The notes beneath the pieces are model-generated. The model ran no database searches, was not told where the DNA came from, and saw only the letters and a program-made list of their open reading frames with translations. A DNA stretch of 64,000 nt from Beroe forskalii. Lineage: Eukaryota; Ctenophora; Nuda; Beroida; Beroidae. Shown here piece after piece: positions 23,901 to 38,900 of the stretch. The position numbers were made by a program, and so were the translations under genes. The DNA is taken from the NCBI GenBank assembly GCA_011033025.1, contig WFMF01000199.1:1-64000 (forward strand), given 5' to 3'. Every line of letters begins with the position of its first letter. Position 1 is the first letter of the stretch.

Positions 23901-26900
23901 CCATCGCACGCGCAAGGAATTCACAGTGAATGTGAGTTCTACATCTAGCCGGGCATGCAACTTGGTTACTTTGGGGTTAGAACACAAATGAAAAAATAAA
24001 AATAAAATTATCATTTTTATTGGTGTTATCAATGCCGCCTGCATTCATATATTTTAAGATCCCGTAGGTTTTCATCCCATCGCACGCGCAAGGAATTCAC
24101 AGTGAATGTGAGTTCTACAGCTAGCCGGGCATGCAACTTGGTTACTTTGGGGTTAGAACACAAATGAAAAAATAGAAATAACATTATCATTTTTATTGGT
24201 GTTATCAACAGTTCAATAATTCCAAACAATTTCAGCAGACTTTCTTTCAACTTTTTGAAGCAGACTCGGGTAAATTGGTCCGTTTTCCTCAACGAGGAAT
24301 CTACCATATCAGCCATTCTGACGTAAAACACACGAGTCATTCATCCTCGTCGCCCATAACAAACTTCTTTTTAATTTTAAATCTGTTGAGCTTCAATTGG
24401 TGCTCCAATTGGTGCTCCAATTGGTGCTTCAATTGGTGCTTCACTTTGCTCTTCACTTTGCTCTTCACTTTGCGCTTCACTTTGCTCTTCACTTTGCGCT
24501 TCAACTTGAGGCTTCACTTGCTGTCTTTTCCGACACAGAGACGACCACGGTAGGTTGTAACAGCAGATCATGAGAGCCACTGCCAGCACACCGATCACAC
24601 CCAGGTAAATTGAGACATCAGGAAAAGACTTATCCTTGAGACAACTCTTCGGATTGACACTCTCGTCACATGTCACCAGTTGGCGGGTAGAGGAGTTGCT
24701 TCCCTGGACCCGGAAGCCGGGATAACAGAGGATGGTCACTATGCTGCCCTCCAAAAAGAAGGGGGCATTTCCCTCATTAACTATCTCGCCGTTCTGCACT
24801 GAGAGGTCTTTGAGCAAACACTTCCGTACTGAGACAGGTTTATGGAATTTCAATCCCAAGGTGCTTTTACCAAGATCGTCAATTGCCTGCTGTTGCAAGG
24901 ACGTGAAAAGGAGGAGATCAGGAGGGCCTTCAGTACTCAGTGAATACGTGCAACCATTCGCATTATTATCTCTAAACATTACTATTCTCTGACCGGGCAC
25001 ATTCTTTGTCTTTGACAAATAAGCCACTTGCACGGAAAGCTCGTTAGAGGTATTATAAACACCGTGCTCCATGCTCCATTGTGGATTGCCGTGGAGGGAA
25101 ATCCTAACTACTGCTTGATCTCTTCCTCCGGAATGCTTTGTGGCATTGTCGAAAAGAGTGACATTCCAGAGATCGGCTTTGGAACAGGGAAGTGACTTCA
25201 ATTTGTAGCCCATGGTGATGTTTTGTGCGTTTACGGCTCCTTTGGTAGTTTTAGATAGACACCATCTATCTCGTCTAATTTTGAAGATTTGCGTTGCCAA
25301 AACATCACTTATCGTTTCCATACATGTCAAGCAATCCATATATCCGGTTGCTTGATTGAGACCAGAAATCTGGGATGATGTCTTTGGTTCTATAATTAAA
25401 GGACTGCGGTGGAGAGCACAAGTGAAACTCATGAATTGGAAGACGAAGATGCTGCAAGCCTCCGACAGTAGGCAATATTTCCAGCACTCTGCCATGTTCT
25501 GCACTCCGAATAAGCATGTTCGATCTGTCACAGGTACGTAGGAGCCTGACGTGTCAATACAATTGCCTTGGTAGAAGATATCGTTCGAGTGCTTCCCTGA
25601 CACGGGTTCCTTCTTTTCAGTCCCAATAATTGGTTTGATCTCTAAATCGTCATCATCCAAATTTTCATAAGTGAAAAAGTCAGTCGTTCCAAACCTAGTA
25701 GAAGCTGGCCCAGCTGTACCTTGTTCTTCATCGGCATCTAGTGGCACAACTAAAATATTGACTAAAAGCATCGTGCATGACCATGCAAAGTAACGAAACA
25801 TCACGGAGAAAACCAAGAATTGCTCGTGGGACAATTAAAAAAAGCTCACTGGAGCTTGTAAGCTTGTAGTTTCGAATAATGGACCTTTCCGACACGAACG
25901 TGCGATTTTTGACGGTATTACGCTACGCATTCTTTGCTAAATACGCATACTATGCTATGCATACTATGCAGCAAATACTACAGTATCCTTTTTTGATTGG
26001 GTTGGATACACAATGAGACAGCATATCCTTTTCCTTCTTCTTTGTATTACCCGCCTTTGCCACAACGCTCTCCAACTGTAATTATGATTGAATTTAAATT
26101 GAGACTTTTGTTCAAAGATACCTGTTTCTTTACGTACGGAAGATTTTTAGCGTTTCACTAAAGGTATTATTAGAACTGCAAAGACGACAATTTATTTGAA
26201 GTTACGTTTGTCACTTTGATAGCGGTCAGTAAAATCTATATTATTATTACACTTTGTGTATTGGTAAATAAATTTAAATCACATCAAATTTATTGATGTA
26301 GGTATTCAGTCTGTAGAAGGTGCGTAGGTATTCCGTCTGAAGTAAACATATTGCGAATGAGATACTTTGTCTGGGTGAACCCCCCATATATACTAGCAGT
26401 AACGAGATACGTAACATGATATGGACTGATAAAGTGCAGTTATGTGAGAACTTATTGCATGATGTTTGGACCAGTGCGGTTATGGGAGAACCTTATCCAT
26501 GTTGTGAGATAGCATGAGAAATATCGCAGTGTGACGAGATACCATTATATCTCTGGATCTCATTATCACTCTCATTATTACTCTACCGCAGTGTGACGAG
26601 ATACCATGACGTGATGCTCAGTGTTTTCAATCAGCGAAATACCTCAGTGGTGAGACTGATTGACCTACTATGATAGCGTGAGGTATGGGGTATGAGGTGG
26701 GGGTATAAATGATTACTGATGAGGCATAAGATCTTGCCTCTTCCTAATATCAGTCTAATATTACATGTAACATACTTTGGGCCGCCTGCATTCATATATT
26801 TTAAGATCCCGTAGGTTTTCATCCCATCGCACGCACAAGGAATTCACAGTGAATGTGAGTTCTGCAGCTAGCCGGGCATGCAACTTGGTTACTTTGGGGT

Positions 26901-29900
26901 TAGAACACAAATGAAGAAATAAAAATAACATTATTATTTTTATTGGTGTTATCAATGCCGCCTGCATTCATATATTTTAAGATCCCGTAGGTTTTCATCC
27001 CATCGCACGCGCAAGGAATTCACAGTGAATGTGAGTTCTACAGCTAGCCGGGCATGCAACTTGGTTACTTTGGGGTTAGAACACAAATGAAAAAATAAAA
27101 ATAACATTATCATTTTTATTGGTGTTATCAATGCCGCCTGCATTCATATATTTTAAGATCCCGTAGGTTTTCATCCCATCGCACGCGCAAGGAATTCACA
27201 GTGAATGTGAGTTCTACAGCTAGCCGGGCATGCAACTTGGTTACTTTGGGGTTAGAACACAAATGAAAAAATAGAAATAACATTATCATTTTTATTGGTG
27301 TTATCAACAGTTCAATAATTCCAAACAATTTCAGCAGACTTTCTTTCAACTTTTTGAAGCAGACTCGGGTAAATTGGTCCGTTTTCCTCAACGAGGAATC
27401 TACCATATCAGCCATTCTGACGTAAAACACACGAGTCATTCATCCTCGTCGCCCATAACAAACTTCTTTTTACTTTTAAATCTGTTGAGCTTCAATTGGT
27501 GCTCCAATTGGTGCTTCAATTGGTGCTCCAATTGGTGCTTCAATTGGTGCTTCACTTTGATCTTCACTTAGCTCTTCACTTTGCTCTTCACTTTGCGCTT
27601 CACTTTGCGCTTCAACTTGAGGCTTCACTTGCTGTCTTTTCCGACACAGAGACGACCACGGTAGGTTGTAACAGCAGATCATGAGAGCCACTGCCAGCAC
27701 ACCGATCACACCCAGGTAAATTGAGACATCAGGAAAAGACTTATCCTTGAGACAACTCTTCGGATTGACACTCTCGTCACATGTCACCAGTTGGCGGGTA
27801 GAGGAGTTGCTTCCCTGGACCCGGAAGCCGGGATAACAGAGGATGGTCACTATGCTGCCCTCCAAAAAGAAGGGGACATTTCCCTCATTAACTATCTCGC
27901 CGTTCTGCACTGAGAGGTCTTTGAGCAAACACTTCCGTACTGAGACAGGTTTATGGAATTTCAATCCCCATGTGCTTTTACCAAGATCGTCAAATGCCTG
28001 CTGTTGCAAGGACGTGAAAAGGAGGAGAACTGGAGGGCCTTCAGTTATCAGTGAATACGAGCAACCATTCGCATTATTATCTCTAGACATTACTATTCTC
28101 TGACCGGGCACATTCTTTGTCTTTGACAAATAAGCCACTTGCACGGAATGCTCGTAAGAGGTATTATAAACACCGTGCTCCATGCTCCATTGTGGATTGC
28201 CGTGGAGGGAAATCCTAACTACTGCTTGATCTCTTCCTCCGGAATGCTTTGTGGCATTGTCGAAAAGAGTGACATTCCAGAGATCGGCTTTGGAACAGGG
28301 AAGTGACTTCAATTTGTAGCCCATGGTGATGTTTTGTGCGTTTACGGCTCCTTTGGTAGTTTTAGATAGACACCATCTATCTCGTCTAATTTTGAAGATT
28401 TGCGTTGCCAAAACATCACTTATCGTTTCCATACATGTCAAGCAATCCATATATCCGGTTGCTTGATTGAGACCAGAAATCTGGGATGATGTCTTTGGTT
28501 CTATAATTAAAGGACTGCGGTGGAGAGCACAAGTGAAACTCATGAATTGGAAGACGAAGATGCTGCAAGCCTCCGACAGTAGGCAATATTTCCAGCACTC
28601 TGCCATGTTCTGCACTCCGAATAAGCATGTTCGATCTGTCACAGGTACGTAGGAGCCTGACGTGTCAATACAATTGCCTTGGTAGAAGATACATCTCGAG
28701 TGCTTCCCTGACACGGGTTCCTTCTTTTCAGTCCCAATAATTGGTTTGATCTCTAAATCGTCATCATCCAAATTTTCATAAGTGAAAAAGTCAGTCGTTC
28801 CAGACCTAGTAGAAGCTGGCCCAGCTGTACCTTGTTCTTCATCGGCATCTAGTGGCACAACTAAAATATTGACTAAAAGCATCGTGCATGACCATGCAAA
28901 GTAACGAAACATCGCGGAGAAAACCAAGAATTGCTCGTGGGACAATTAAAAAAAGCTCACTGGAGCTTGTAAGCTTGTAGTTTCGAATAATGGACCTTTC
29001 CGACACGAACGTGCGATTTTTGACGGTATTACGCTACGCATTCTTTGCTAAATACGCATACTATGCTATGCATAATATGCAGCAAATACTACAGTATCCT
29101 TTTTTGATTGGGTTGGATACACAATGAGACAGCATATCCTTTTCCTTCTTCTTTGTATTACCCGCCTTTGCCACAACGCTCTCCAACTGTAATTATGATT
29201 GAACTTAAATTGAGACTTTTGTTCAAAGATACCTGCTTCTTTACGTACGGAAGATTTTTAGCGTTTCACTAAAGGTATTATTAGAACTGCAAAGACGACA
29301 ATTTATTTGAAGTTACGTTTGTCACTTTGATAGCGGTCAGTAAAATCTATATTATTATTACACTTTGGGTATTGGTAAATAAATTTAAATCACATCAAAT
29401 TTATTGATGTAGGTATTCAGTCTGTAGAAGGTGCGTAGGTATTCCGTCTGAAGTAAACATATTGCGAATGAGATACTTTGTCTGGGTGAACCCCCCATAT
29501 ATACTAGCAGTAACGAGATACGTAACATGATATGGACTGATAAAGTGCAGTTATGTGAGAACTTATTGCATGATGTTTGGACCAGTGCGGTTATGGGAGA
29601 ACCTTATCCATGTTGTGAGATAGCATGAGATATATCGCAGTGTGACGAGATACCATTATATCTCTGGATCTCATTATCACTCTGATTATTACTCTACCGC
29701 AGTGTGACGAGATACCATGACGTGATGCCCAGTGTTTTCAATCAGCGAAATACCTCAGTTAATTCTTACTTTTGAATGAAATAGAAATAGAAATAGAAAT
29801 GTACATACAAAGCTAAGTTACAGAGCAGTAACGTCAGACTTATAAACATAGGATATTCATAAAAATATATATTAAGATCTAAACTAACTAACAAGAAATG

Positions 29901-32900
29901 AAAAATACAAGACCTGTCTAAGATAAATTGTTCCCATTCAATGAGCGATTCAAAGAAAAACTAGTGACTAAATTCCAAGTGACATACTTGGGCCGCCTGC
30001 ATTCATATATTTTAAGATCCCGTAGGTTTTCATCCCATCGCACGCGCAAGGAATTCACAGTGAATGTGAGTTCTGCAGCTAGCCGGGCATGCAACTTGGT
30101 TACTTTGGGGTTAGAACACAAATGAAGAAATAAAAATAACATTATCATTTTTATTGGTGTTATCAACAGCTCAATAATTCCAAACAATTTCACCAGACTT
30201 TCTTTCAACTTTTTGAAGCAGACTCGGGTAAATTGATCCGTTTTCCTCAACGAGGAATCTACCATATCAGCCATTCTGGAGTAAAACACACGAGTCATTC
30301 ATCCTCGTCGCCCATAACAAGCTTCTTTTTACTTTTAAATCAGCTAGCCGGGCAAGCAACTTGGTTACTTTGGGGTTACAAATGGAGAAATAAAAATAAC
30401 ATTATCATTTTTATTGGTGTTATCAACAGTTCAATAATTCCAAACAATTTCAGCAGACTTTCTTTCAACTTTTTGAAGCAGACTCGGGTAAATTGGTCCG
30501 TTTTCCTCATATATACTAGCAGTAACGAGATACGTAACATGATATGGACTGATAAAGTGCAGTTATGAACTTATTGCATGATGTTTGGACCAGTGCGGTT
30601 ATGGGAGAACCTTATACATGTTGTGAGATAGCATGAGATATATCGCAGTGTGACGAGATACCATTATATCTCTGGATCTCATTATCACTCTCATTATTAC
30701 TCTACCGCAGTGTGACGAGATACCATATTAAATTATTTCGTAAGCTGCCAAGTAAATATACTTAAGCTTCACAACACTACTTAATACAATCAAATTTGAG
30801 GATTTCTAAAGATGAATAAAAGTTCGAAGATGCCACATTCCTTAATAAAACTTGTTATGTCATTGTAGTTGGGTTTTCGCGCGTGGGAAACATACTTTTA
30901 AGGGGTACAAAAAAATTAATAAAAAAATAGCCTTCCGGACTCCGGACCCCTCCACTAAGGGAGGAGGGCCACCCTTACATCTTGCCTATTTAAAGTCCAC
31001 GTTCTGACCGCATGTTAACCACGGAAAACCACCTCAACTCGCCACAAGGACGAGGAGCGCATGGCTATTTTATATCAAAAATCAAAACATGAAATTTTAC
31101 GATGAAGTTTTACGATGAAATTTTACGACGAAATTTTACGTGAAATTTTACGTGCGATGGAACGTGAAATTTTACTGCTGTAGGAAGATTCTGTCTGCAT
31201 AGGTATTCCATCTGAAGGTGCCGGAAGGTTGTCCGTAGAGTAGGTATTCAGTCTGTAGAAGGTGCGTAGGTATTCCGTCTGAAGTAAACATATTGCGAAT
31301 GAGATACTTTGTCTGGGTGAACCCCCCATATATACTAGCAGTAACGAGATACGTAACATGATATGGACTGATAAAGTGCAGTTATGTGAGAACTTATAGC
31401 ATGATGTTTGGACCAGTGCGGTTATGGGAGAACCTTATCCATGTTGTGAGATAGCATGAGATATATCGCAGTGTGACGAGATACCATTATATCTCTGGAT
31501 CTCATTATCACTCTCATTATTACTCTACCGCAGTGTGACGAGATACCATGACGTGATGCCCAGTGTTTTCAATCAGCGAAATACCTCAGTGGTGAGACTG
31601 ATTGACCTACTTATGATAGCGTGAGGAATGGGGTATGAGGTGGGGGGTATAAATGATTACTGATGAGGCATAAGATCTTGCCTCTTCCTAATATCAGTCT
31701 AATATTACATGTAACATACTTTGGGCCGCCTGCATTCATATATTTTAAGATCCCGTAGGTTTTCATCCCATCGCACGCGCAAGGAATTCGCAGTGAATGT
31801 GAGTTCTGCAGCTAGCCGGGCATGCAACTTGGTTACTTTGGGGTTAGAACACAAATGAAGAAATAAAAATAACATTATTATTTTTATTGGTGTTATCAAT
31901 GCCGCCTGCATTCATATATTTTAAGATCCCGTAGGTTTTCATCCCATCGCACGCGCAAGGAATTCACAGTGAATGTGAGTTCTACAGCTAGCCGGGCATG
32001 CAACTTGGTTACTTTGGGGTTAGAACACGAATGAAAAAATAAAAATAACATGATAATTTTTATTGGTGTTATCAATGCCGCCTGCATTCATATATTTTAA
32101 GATCCCATAGGTTTTCATCCCATCGCACGCGCAAGGAATTCACAGTGAATGTGAGTTCTACAGCTAGCCGGGCATGCAACTTGGTTACTTTGGGGTTAGA
32201 ACACAAATGAAAAAATAGAAATAACATTATCATTTTTATTGGTGTTATCAACAGTTCAATAATTCCAAACAATTTCAGCAGACTTTCTTTCAACTTTTTG
32301 AAGCAGACTCGGGTAAATTGGTCCGTTTTCCTCAACGAGGAATCTACCATATCAGCCATTCTGACGTAAAACACACGAGTCATTCATCCTCGTCGCCCAT
32401 AACAAGCTTCTTTTTACTTTTAAATCTCTTGAGCTTCAATTGGTGCTCCAATTGGTGCTTCAATTGGTGCTCCAATTGGTGCTTCAATTGGTGCTTCACT
32501 TTGCTCTTCACTTTGCTCTTCACTTTGCTCTTCACTTTGCGCTTCAACTTGAGGCTTCACTTGCTGTCTTTTCCGACACAGAGACGACCACGGTAGGTTG
32601 TAACAGCAGATCATGAGAGCCACTGCCAGCACACCGATCACACCCAGGTAAATTGAGACATCAGGAAAAGACTTATCCTTGAGACAACTCTTCGGATTGA
32701 CACTCTCGTCACATGTCACCAGTTGGCGGGTAGAGGAGTTGCTTCCCTGGACCCGGAAGCCGGGATAACAGAGGATGGTCACTATGCTGCCCTCCAAAAA
32801 GAAGGGGACATTTCCCTCATTAACTATCTCGCCGTTCTGCACTGAGAGGTCTTTGAGCAAACACTTCCGTACTGAGACAGGTTTATGGAATTTCAATCTC

Positions 32901-35900
32901 GAGGTGCTTTTACCAAGATCGTCAATTGCCTGCTGTTGCAAGGACGTGAAAAGGAGGAGAACTGGAGGGCCTTCAGTTATCAGTGAATACGAGCAACCAT
33001 TCGCATCATTATCTCTAGACATTACTATTCTCTGACCGGGCACATTCTTTGTCTTTGACAAATAAGCCACTTGCACGGAAAGCTCGTTAGAGGTATTATA
33101 AACACCGTGCTCCATGCTCCATTGTGGATTGCCGTGGAGGGAAATCCTAACTACTGCTTGATCTCTTCCTCCGGAATGCTTTGTGGCATTGTCGAAAAGA
33201 GTGACATTCCAGAGATCGGCTTTGGAACAGGGAAGTGACTTCAATTTGTAGCCCATGGTGATGTTTTGTGCGTTTACGGCTCCTTTGGTAGTTTTAGATA
33301 GACACCATCTATCTCGTCTAATTTTGAAGATTTGCGTTGCCAAAACATCACTTATCGTTTCCATACATGTCAAGCAATCCATATATCCGGTTGCTTGATT
33401 CAGACCAGAAATCTGGGATGATGTCTTTGGTTCTATAATTAAAGGACTGCGGTGGAGAGCACAAGTGAAACTCATGAATTGGAAGACGAAGATGCTGCAA
33501 GCCTCCGACAGTAGGCAATATTTCCAGCACTCTGCCATGTTCTGCACTCCGAATAAGCATGTTCGATCTGTCACAGGTACGTAGGAGCCTGACGTGTCAA
33601 TACAATTGCCTTGGTAGAAGATATATTTCGAGTGCTCCCCTGACACGGGTTCCTTCTTTTCAGTCCCAATAATTGGTTTGATCTCTAAATCGTCATCATC
33701 CAAATTTTCATAAGTGAAAAAGTCAGTCGTTCCAGACCTAGTAGAAGCTGGCCCAGCTGTACCTTGTTCTTCATCGGCATCTAGTGGCACAACTAAAATA
33801 TTGACTAAAAGCATCGTGCATGACCATGCAAAGTAACGAAACATCGCGGAGAAAACCAAGAATTGCTCGTGGGACAATTAAAAAAGCTCACTGGAGCTTG
33901 TAAGCTTGTAGTTTCGAATAATGGACCTTTCCGACACGAACGTGCGATTTTTGACGGTATTACGCTACGCATTCTTTGCTAAATACGCATACTATGCTAT
34001 GCATAATATGCAGCAAATACTACAGTATCCTTTTTTGATTGGGTTGGATACACAATGAGACAGCATATCCTTTTCCTTCTTCTTTGTATTACCCGCCTTT
34101 GCCACAACGCTCTCCAACTGTAATTATGATTGAACTTAAATTGAGACTTTTGTTCAAAGATACCTGCTTCTTTACGTACGGAAGATTTTTAGCGTTTCAC
34201 TAAAGGTATTATTAGAACTGCAAAGACGACAATTTATTTGGCTGAGCATTAAGAAACGAGTGATTTTCAAGCTGGCACTTTTATCTTACAAGTCAATCAT
34301 TGGACAGTCACCTCAATATCTGCAAGAACTGTTTGTTTACTCTCATCACGGTCATTCGATTAAACTCATTGTACCCACTTCCCAATCATTGTATGGAAGT
34401 AGGAGCTTCAGTGTCATAGGCCCTAAGTTAATGAATAGACTCCCAAATCATGTAGTGTCAGCCAGTGATGTTGAATCATTTAAATCTTTACTCAAAACTC
34501 ATTTGTTCAATGCTTCTGACTTTGAAATTAAAAAGCTGATAGCTTAGATTTAAAATCATAAATTTGTTCAATGCTTCTGACTTTGAAATTAAAAAGCTGA
34601 TAGCTTAGATTTAAAATCATAAATAAAGGATAAACTTTATGGCTTTAAAAATATCTTATAACCTTTCGCTTTTATGGTAATATGTATTGGGATAAGTAAT
34701 TTATTGGTGTTTCCCCTTTAGATTTCAAGGATTTTTCATCTTGAGATTTCCCCTTTTAGATTTTTTAGGATTTTCAACTTTTGATTTAATCTATTTTGAC
34801 TGATATGGTTCAAGCACTTCTGTGTGAAAGCTTGCTTAAAAGAAGTGCTTTATAATTGCCAATATTTATTTATTTATTTATTTGAAGTTACGTTTGTCAC
34901 TTTGATAGCGGTCAGTAAAATCTATATTATTATTACACTTTGGGTATTGGTAAATAAATTTAAATCACATCAAATTTATTGCTTGATTAAGTAGACAAAT
35001 GAAACTAACAGATGGACTAGGGAGAGGGACGCTGGGTCAATTTGTACGTTTGTACGTACTTAATTGAAAGGGAGAGAAAAAGTTATGACAATTTTTGTTC
35101 TCGGCAAGTTGTTGGCTTTTTGAAATTCTTTTGTTCTTCAGAATGAAAATAGCATTCAATATGAAGGCCTTCTTGATGGATATTGACATTAAATAGACTA
35201 GATGTGTACCTACTCCCCTCAGGGTGACCCGATATTGCGGACAAAATTCTCAAAATTTTTATTCATCATGAGCTACTCGATGGCGAAGGAATTTTGAAAA
35301 AACTCGAAAGTTTTTTCTTTGTTTTTTTTATATAAAACTCGAAAGTTTTTTTTAATAATTTTAGCTAAAAAGGGCGTGGCCCCACATTGGCAGGAGATAT
35401 AATATATAATATAAATAAAATATATTCTATCGCAAAACCTGCTAAGTAATAAGTATGCTGGATGATACTTTAAAAGTTTAAATTAAACTGGCTGCTGCAC
35501 GACCCTGATTCCTTGAGCAAACCATTATATTATGAATTTATACAAGGTTTATTTATATAAATTTGACAGTTTTGAAATTTAAGACCTCTATTTGCGGTAT
35601 AATTTGTTAATTGTTGTTGTGCGCATATAGAATGTATATATAACACAGCTCAGAAAGTTGGTGGTAGAGAAAGACGTCATTATCAGGGTTTATAATGGTG
35701 AATTGATGACGTCACACCGCCTATTCTCCGCTGGCGGCACACTTAAACTGTTTGATATAATGAAGTGTCAAGGTGTGCAGCGTATAGTTAATATGTTTGC
35801 AAGTTTAGAGATATTTGCGCAGATTTAGCTGTTCCGGCTGGTGGCATACTAAGGAGAACTTGGAAAATTCTAATATATTTCAGCAAATTTGCAAATCGCA

Positions 35901-38900
35901 GGGTTAATACTATCGAGACAGCAATATCTAGTATCCAAATATGGTTGGATTTTTTGCAGATAAGAAGCATTTTCAATTTTCATAGCCCTACCGCTTAATC
36001 CCATGTGAAATCAATTTAAGGTTGCACCATATATAGAGTATTTTTGACTTCTTTCCCAAGTCAGTTCACGTGACCAAGCTGGCAATACTCAAATCCGTTC
36101 AGTTTAAACGCCGCGCACGAGAAATAGGCGGTCCAATGTCATCAACTCACTACATCATGATAATATGATAATGACGTCATCCTACCCGCCTATTTCTCGT
36201 GCGTGGCGTATAGTTCTTCTTGCCACTGAATCGCACTGCAATAATTAGTATCCCAGGAATATTTCTCACAATGTCAGTACAATATTTAAGGGAGTAAGGG
36301 TGACAGTTTGCGTGAAATGTCGAAACAATTTGCTGCAAGGGGTGTCAGAGTGCTGAATGTGACAAGTAACTAAACATTTAATTACCCTTAATTACACGTA
36401 ATTAATTACATTCTAAGCACTTAATTACTCTGTAGAAGTACAAACTGTATGTAGATTGAGTCTTTGTCATGTGTATACTGTATAGCAACAAGAGGAAACA
36501 TTAGGTGTATAAAATTGAACACTGAAATTGGATGGGTATATTATTGGCTCCGATAGAGGAGAAGCCTTTGCCTTTTTCATCGCCTTAAAAAGAAATTGAG
36601 CGTAGTTAGGCAGATAACTTCTTGAGTTGAGGCCATTGGGGTTTATTACCCAACTGGTACTTATAGTTAAGCGTTCAATAGTTTGCATAGTTACCTGCCC
36701 TCTGCTATTTAGACTACTTGGCACGCCAACATATCAGCCTCGCCGCTCGCGGCACGACCGTTACTCCTCAGACTTAATTGTTAAATGTGAGGAGTCCTGG
36801 CGTTTGGCACAGTGCATCTTCGGAAGCGCATCTACATACATATTGGCTCCCATTCAGCACAGTGTTTTATTTAAAACTAAAAGCTTTATAACTCGTGAAA
36901 TTATTTATAATTCAAACTAAGTAGCATAATTTTTGATAGATCTTAATTCCAAGAAAATGAATCTGAGCCCTTAACAATGAATATTCCTAACTTACTAGGT
37001 ATAGATAAACGAGACTCTTGCACTTAAAGATTTTAAATCCAGGAGTCACGACTTACATCAATTATCGGTGTTCAAAGCGCACTTATTCTTCACTCGACTA
37101 ATTTGTCTTTGTTCGATCTTTGTTCGATCATGCTGGCAGTAGTATAATGTACAAAGTACAATGTACATAGACACGCTCCTATTGGGTATATTTTTTGATA
37201 CCTCCCGAGGATTTAGAACCTCGGCCCGGTAAATTTGGCCCGAGCCCGTAGGGTCTTAATCACATACGGACCCAATCAGACCCAAGTTTCTATCTATTAT
37301 AGACCTTCATGAAATTGTCAGATGGTTATATAATAGTACATGCAGTCCGCAGTATAGTACATACACATTACACGTTTAAAGTCGTCAGTCGCCTTATGTC
37401 TGGAGTATTGAGTAACAGTTACTCAGCACTGTCGTCTGGCGAAACAGTTAACACCAAACTGTTATATAATATATTGACACAGACAGTTCGATGATGCACA
37501 TACTCAAAACCCGGCAGATTTTAACACGGAGATAACACCACGTCATATTGGTAGAAAGTTCTGGATTTTTCAGCACAGTACAGACTCTGCAGTGCGCTCG
37601 CCAATGGCTCTTTTCAAAAAGTTAAAAACAAGTAATTTTAAACCTACTTATTACGGTTAAACAGCATATTACGGTTATTGGAATTACAATCACAGTCATC
37701 ATCGCTGCTTCATTTTGCCTTCTTTTTACCCAGAAAGTGCGAGAAATGGGGATAAGAATATTCTGAACATAAACCAGACGTTTACTCTTTTACTCAGTTT
37801 ACGAATGGCACGTGCTCAATCACGCTGCGATATAGATGATAATGATTTGGGTGATTAGCTCATACTTTGCTCTCTCGTTTTGTAGCCTTCTTTTGTAGCC
37901 TAGAAAATACTGCAACCTAACATTGTAACCTAACTAACGAAACCTAATAATAAGAGCGATGTGCGGTCTAATTATGCGAAGAGTAATTATAATATGTGCA
38001 TAAATTAATGTGTACACTGCTGGATATCGGAAAGGTTGAAATGACGTCATTATCATAGCTGAAAGTGGAGAGTTGATGAGGCAGAAGCGCCTTTTTTCAT
38101 GCACGGATATCGAAATGTAGATTGTTGGTAAGTGTGATCCTATTTTCTTTGTACTTTATAATTATTACTTTGGCGGAACCTCAGGGGATCCAGAGTGAAG
38201 AGTCCTTTAGTCTAAAGTCGAGGAAAATTAAAAGAAATCAAAAATTTCTTGAGAAATTAAGAATTTTAGGGATCACATTGTGTTATCATTTATCACACCT
38301 CTAAGAATATGATATAAGAAATTACCTATATCACATGTGTGGCACAGTTATGGCATATCGAATTGCAACTTAAACTGTTGGACCAAATGCAATGTGGTTT
38401 TGTCCTGGAATGAAAATTTTGGATGTACTTACAATTTTGCATTAATTGTTTGAAGTGTCTAGCTCAAAACATGCCCGCTTCTGGAGCTCAAAAATAAATT
38501 TAAAACACAGATCGCTGATAGCCTGATAATCATCAGCTCACCACATGAGACCCTGATAATGACATCATCAACTCACCACATGAGACCCTGATAATTACAT
38601 CATCAACTCACCACATGAGACCCTGATAATGACATCATCAACTCACCACATGAGACCCTGATAATTACATCATCAACTCACCACATTAACCCCTGATAAT
38701 GACGTCATCAACTCACCACATGAGACCCTGATAATGACATCATCAACTCACCACATGAGACCCTGATAATTACATCATCAACTCACCACATGAGACCCTG
38801 ATAATGACATCATCAACTCACCACATGAGACCCTGATAATTACATCATCAACTCACCACATTAACCCCTGATAATGACGTCATCAACTCACCACATGAGA

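Noticed and set aside
15879-35530. One giant transposon with terminal inverted repeats
   Set aside because: A RhoGEF exon (20759-20969) and an assembly gap lie between the inverted ends, so the block cannot be a single insertion as assembled.
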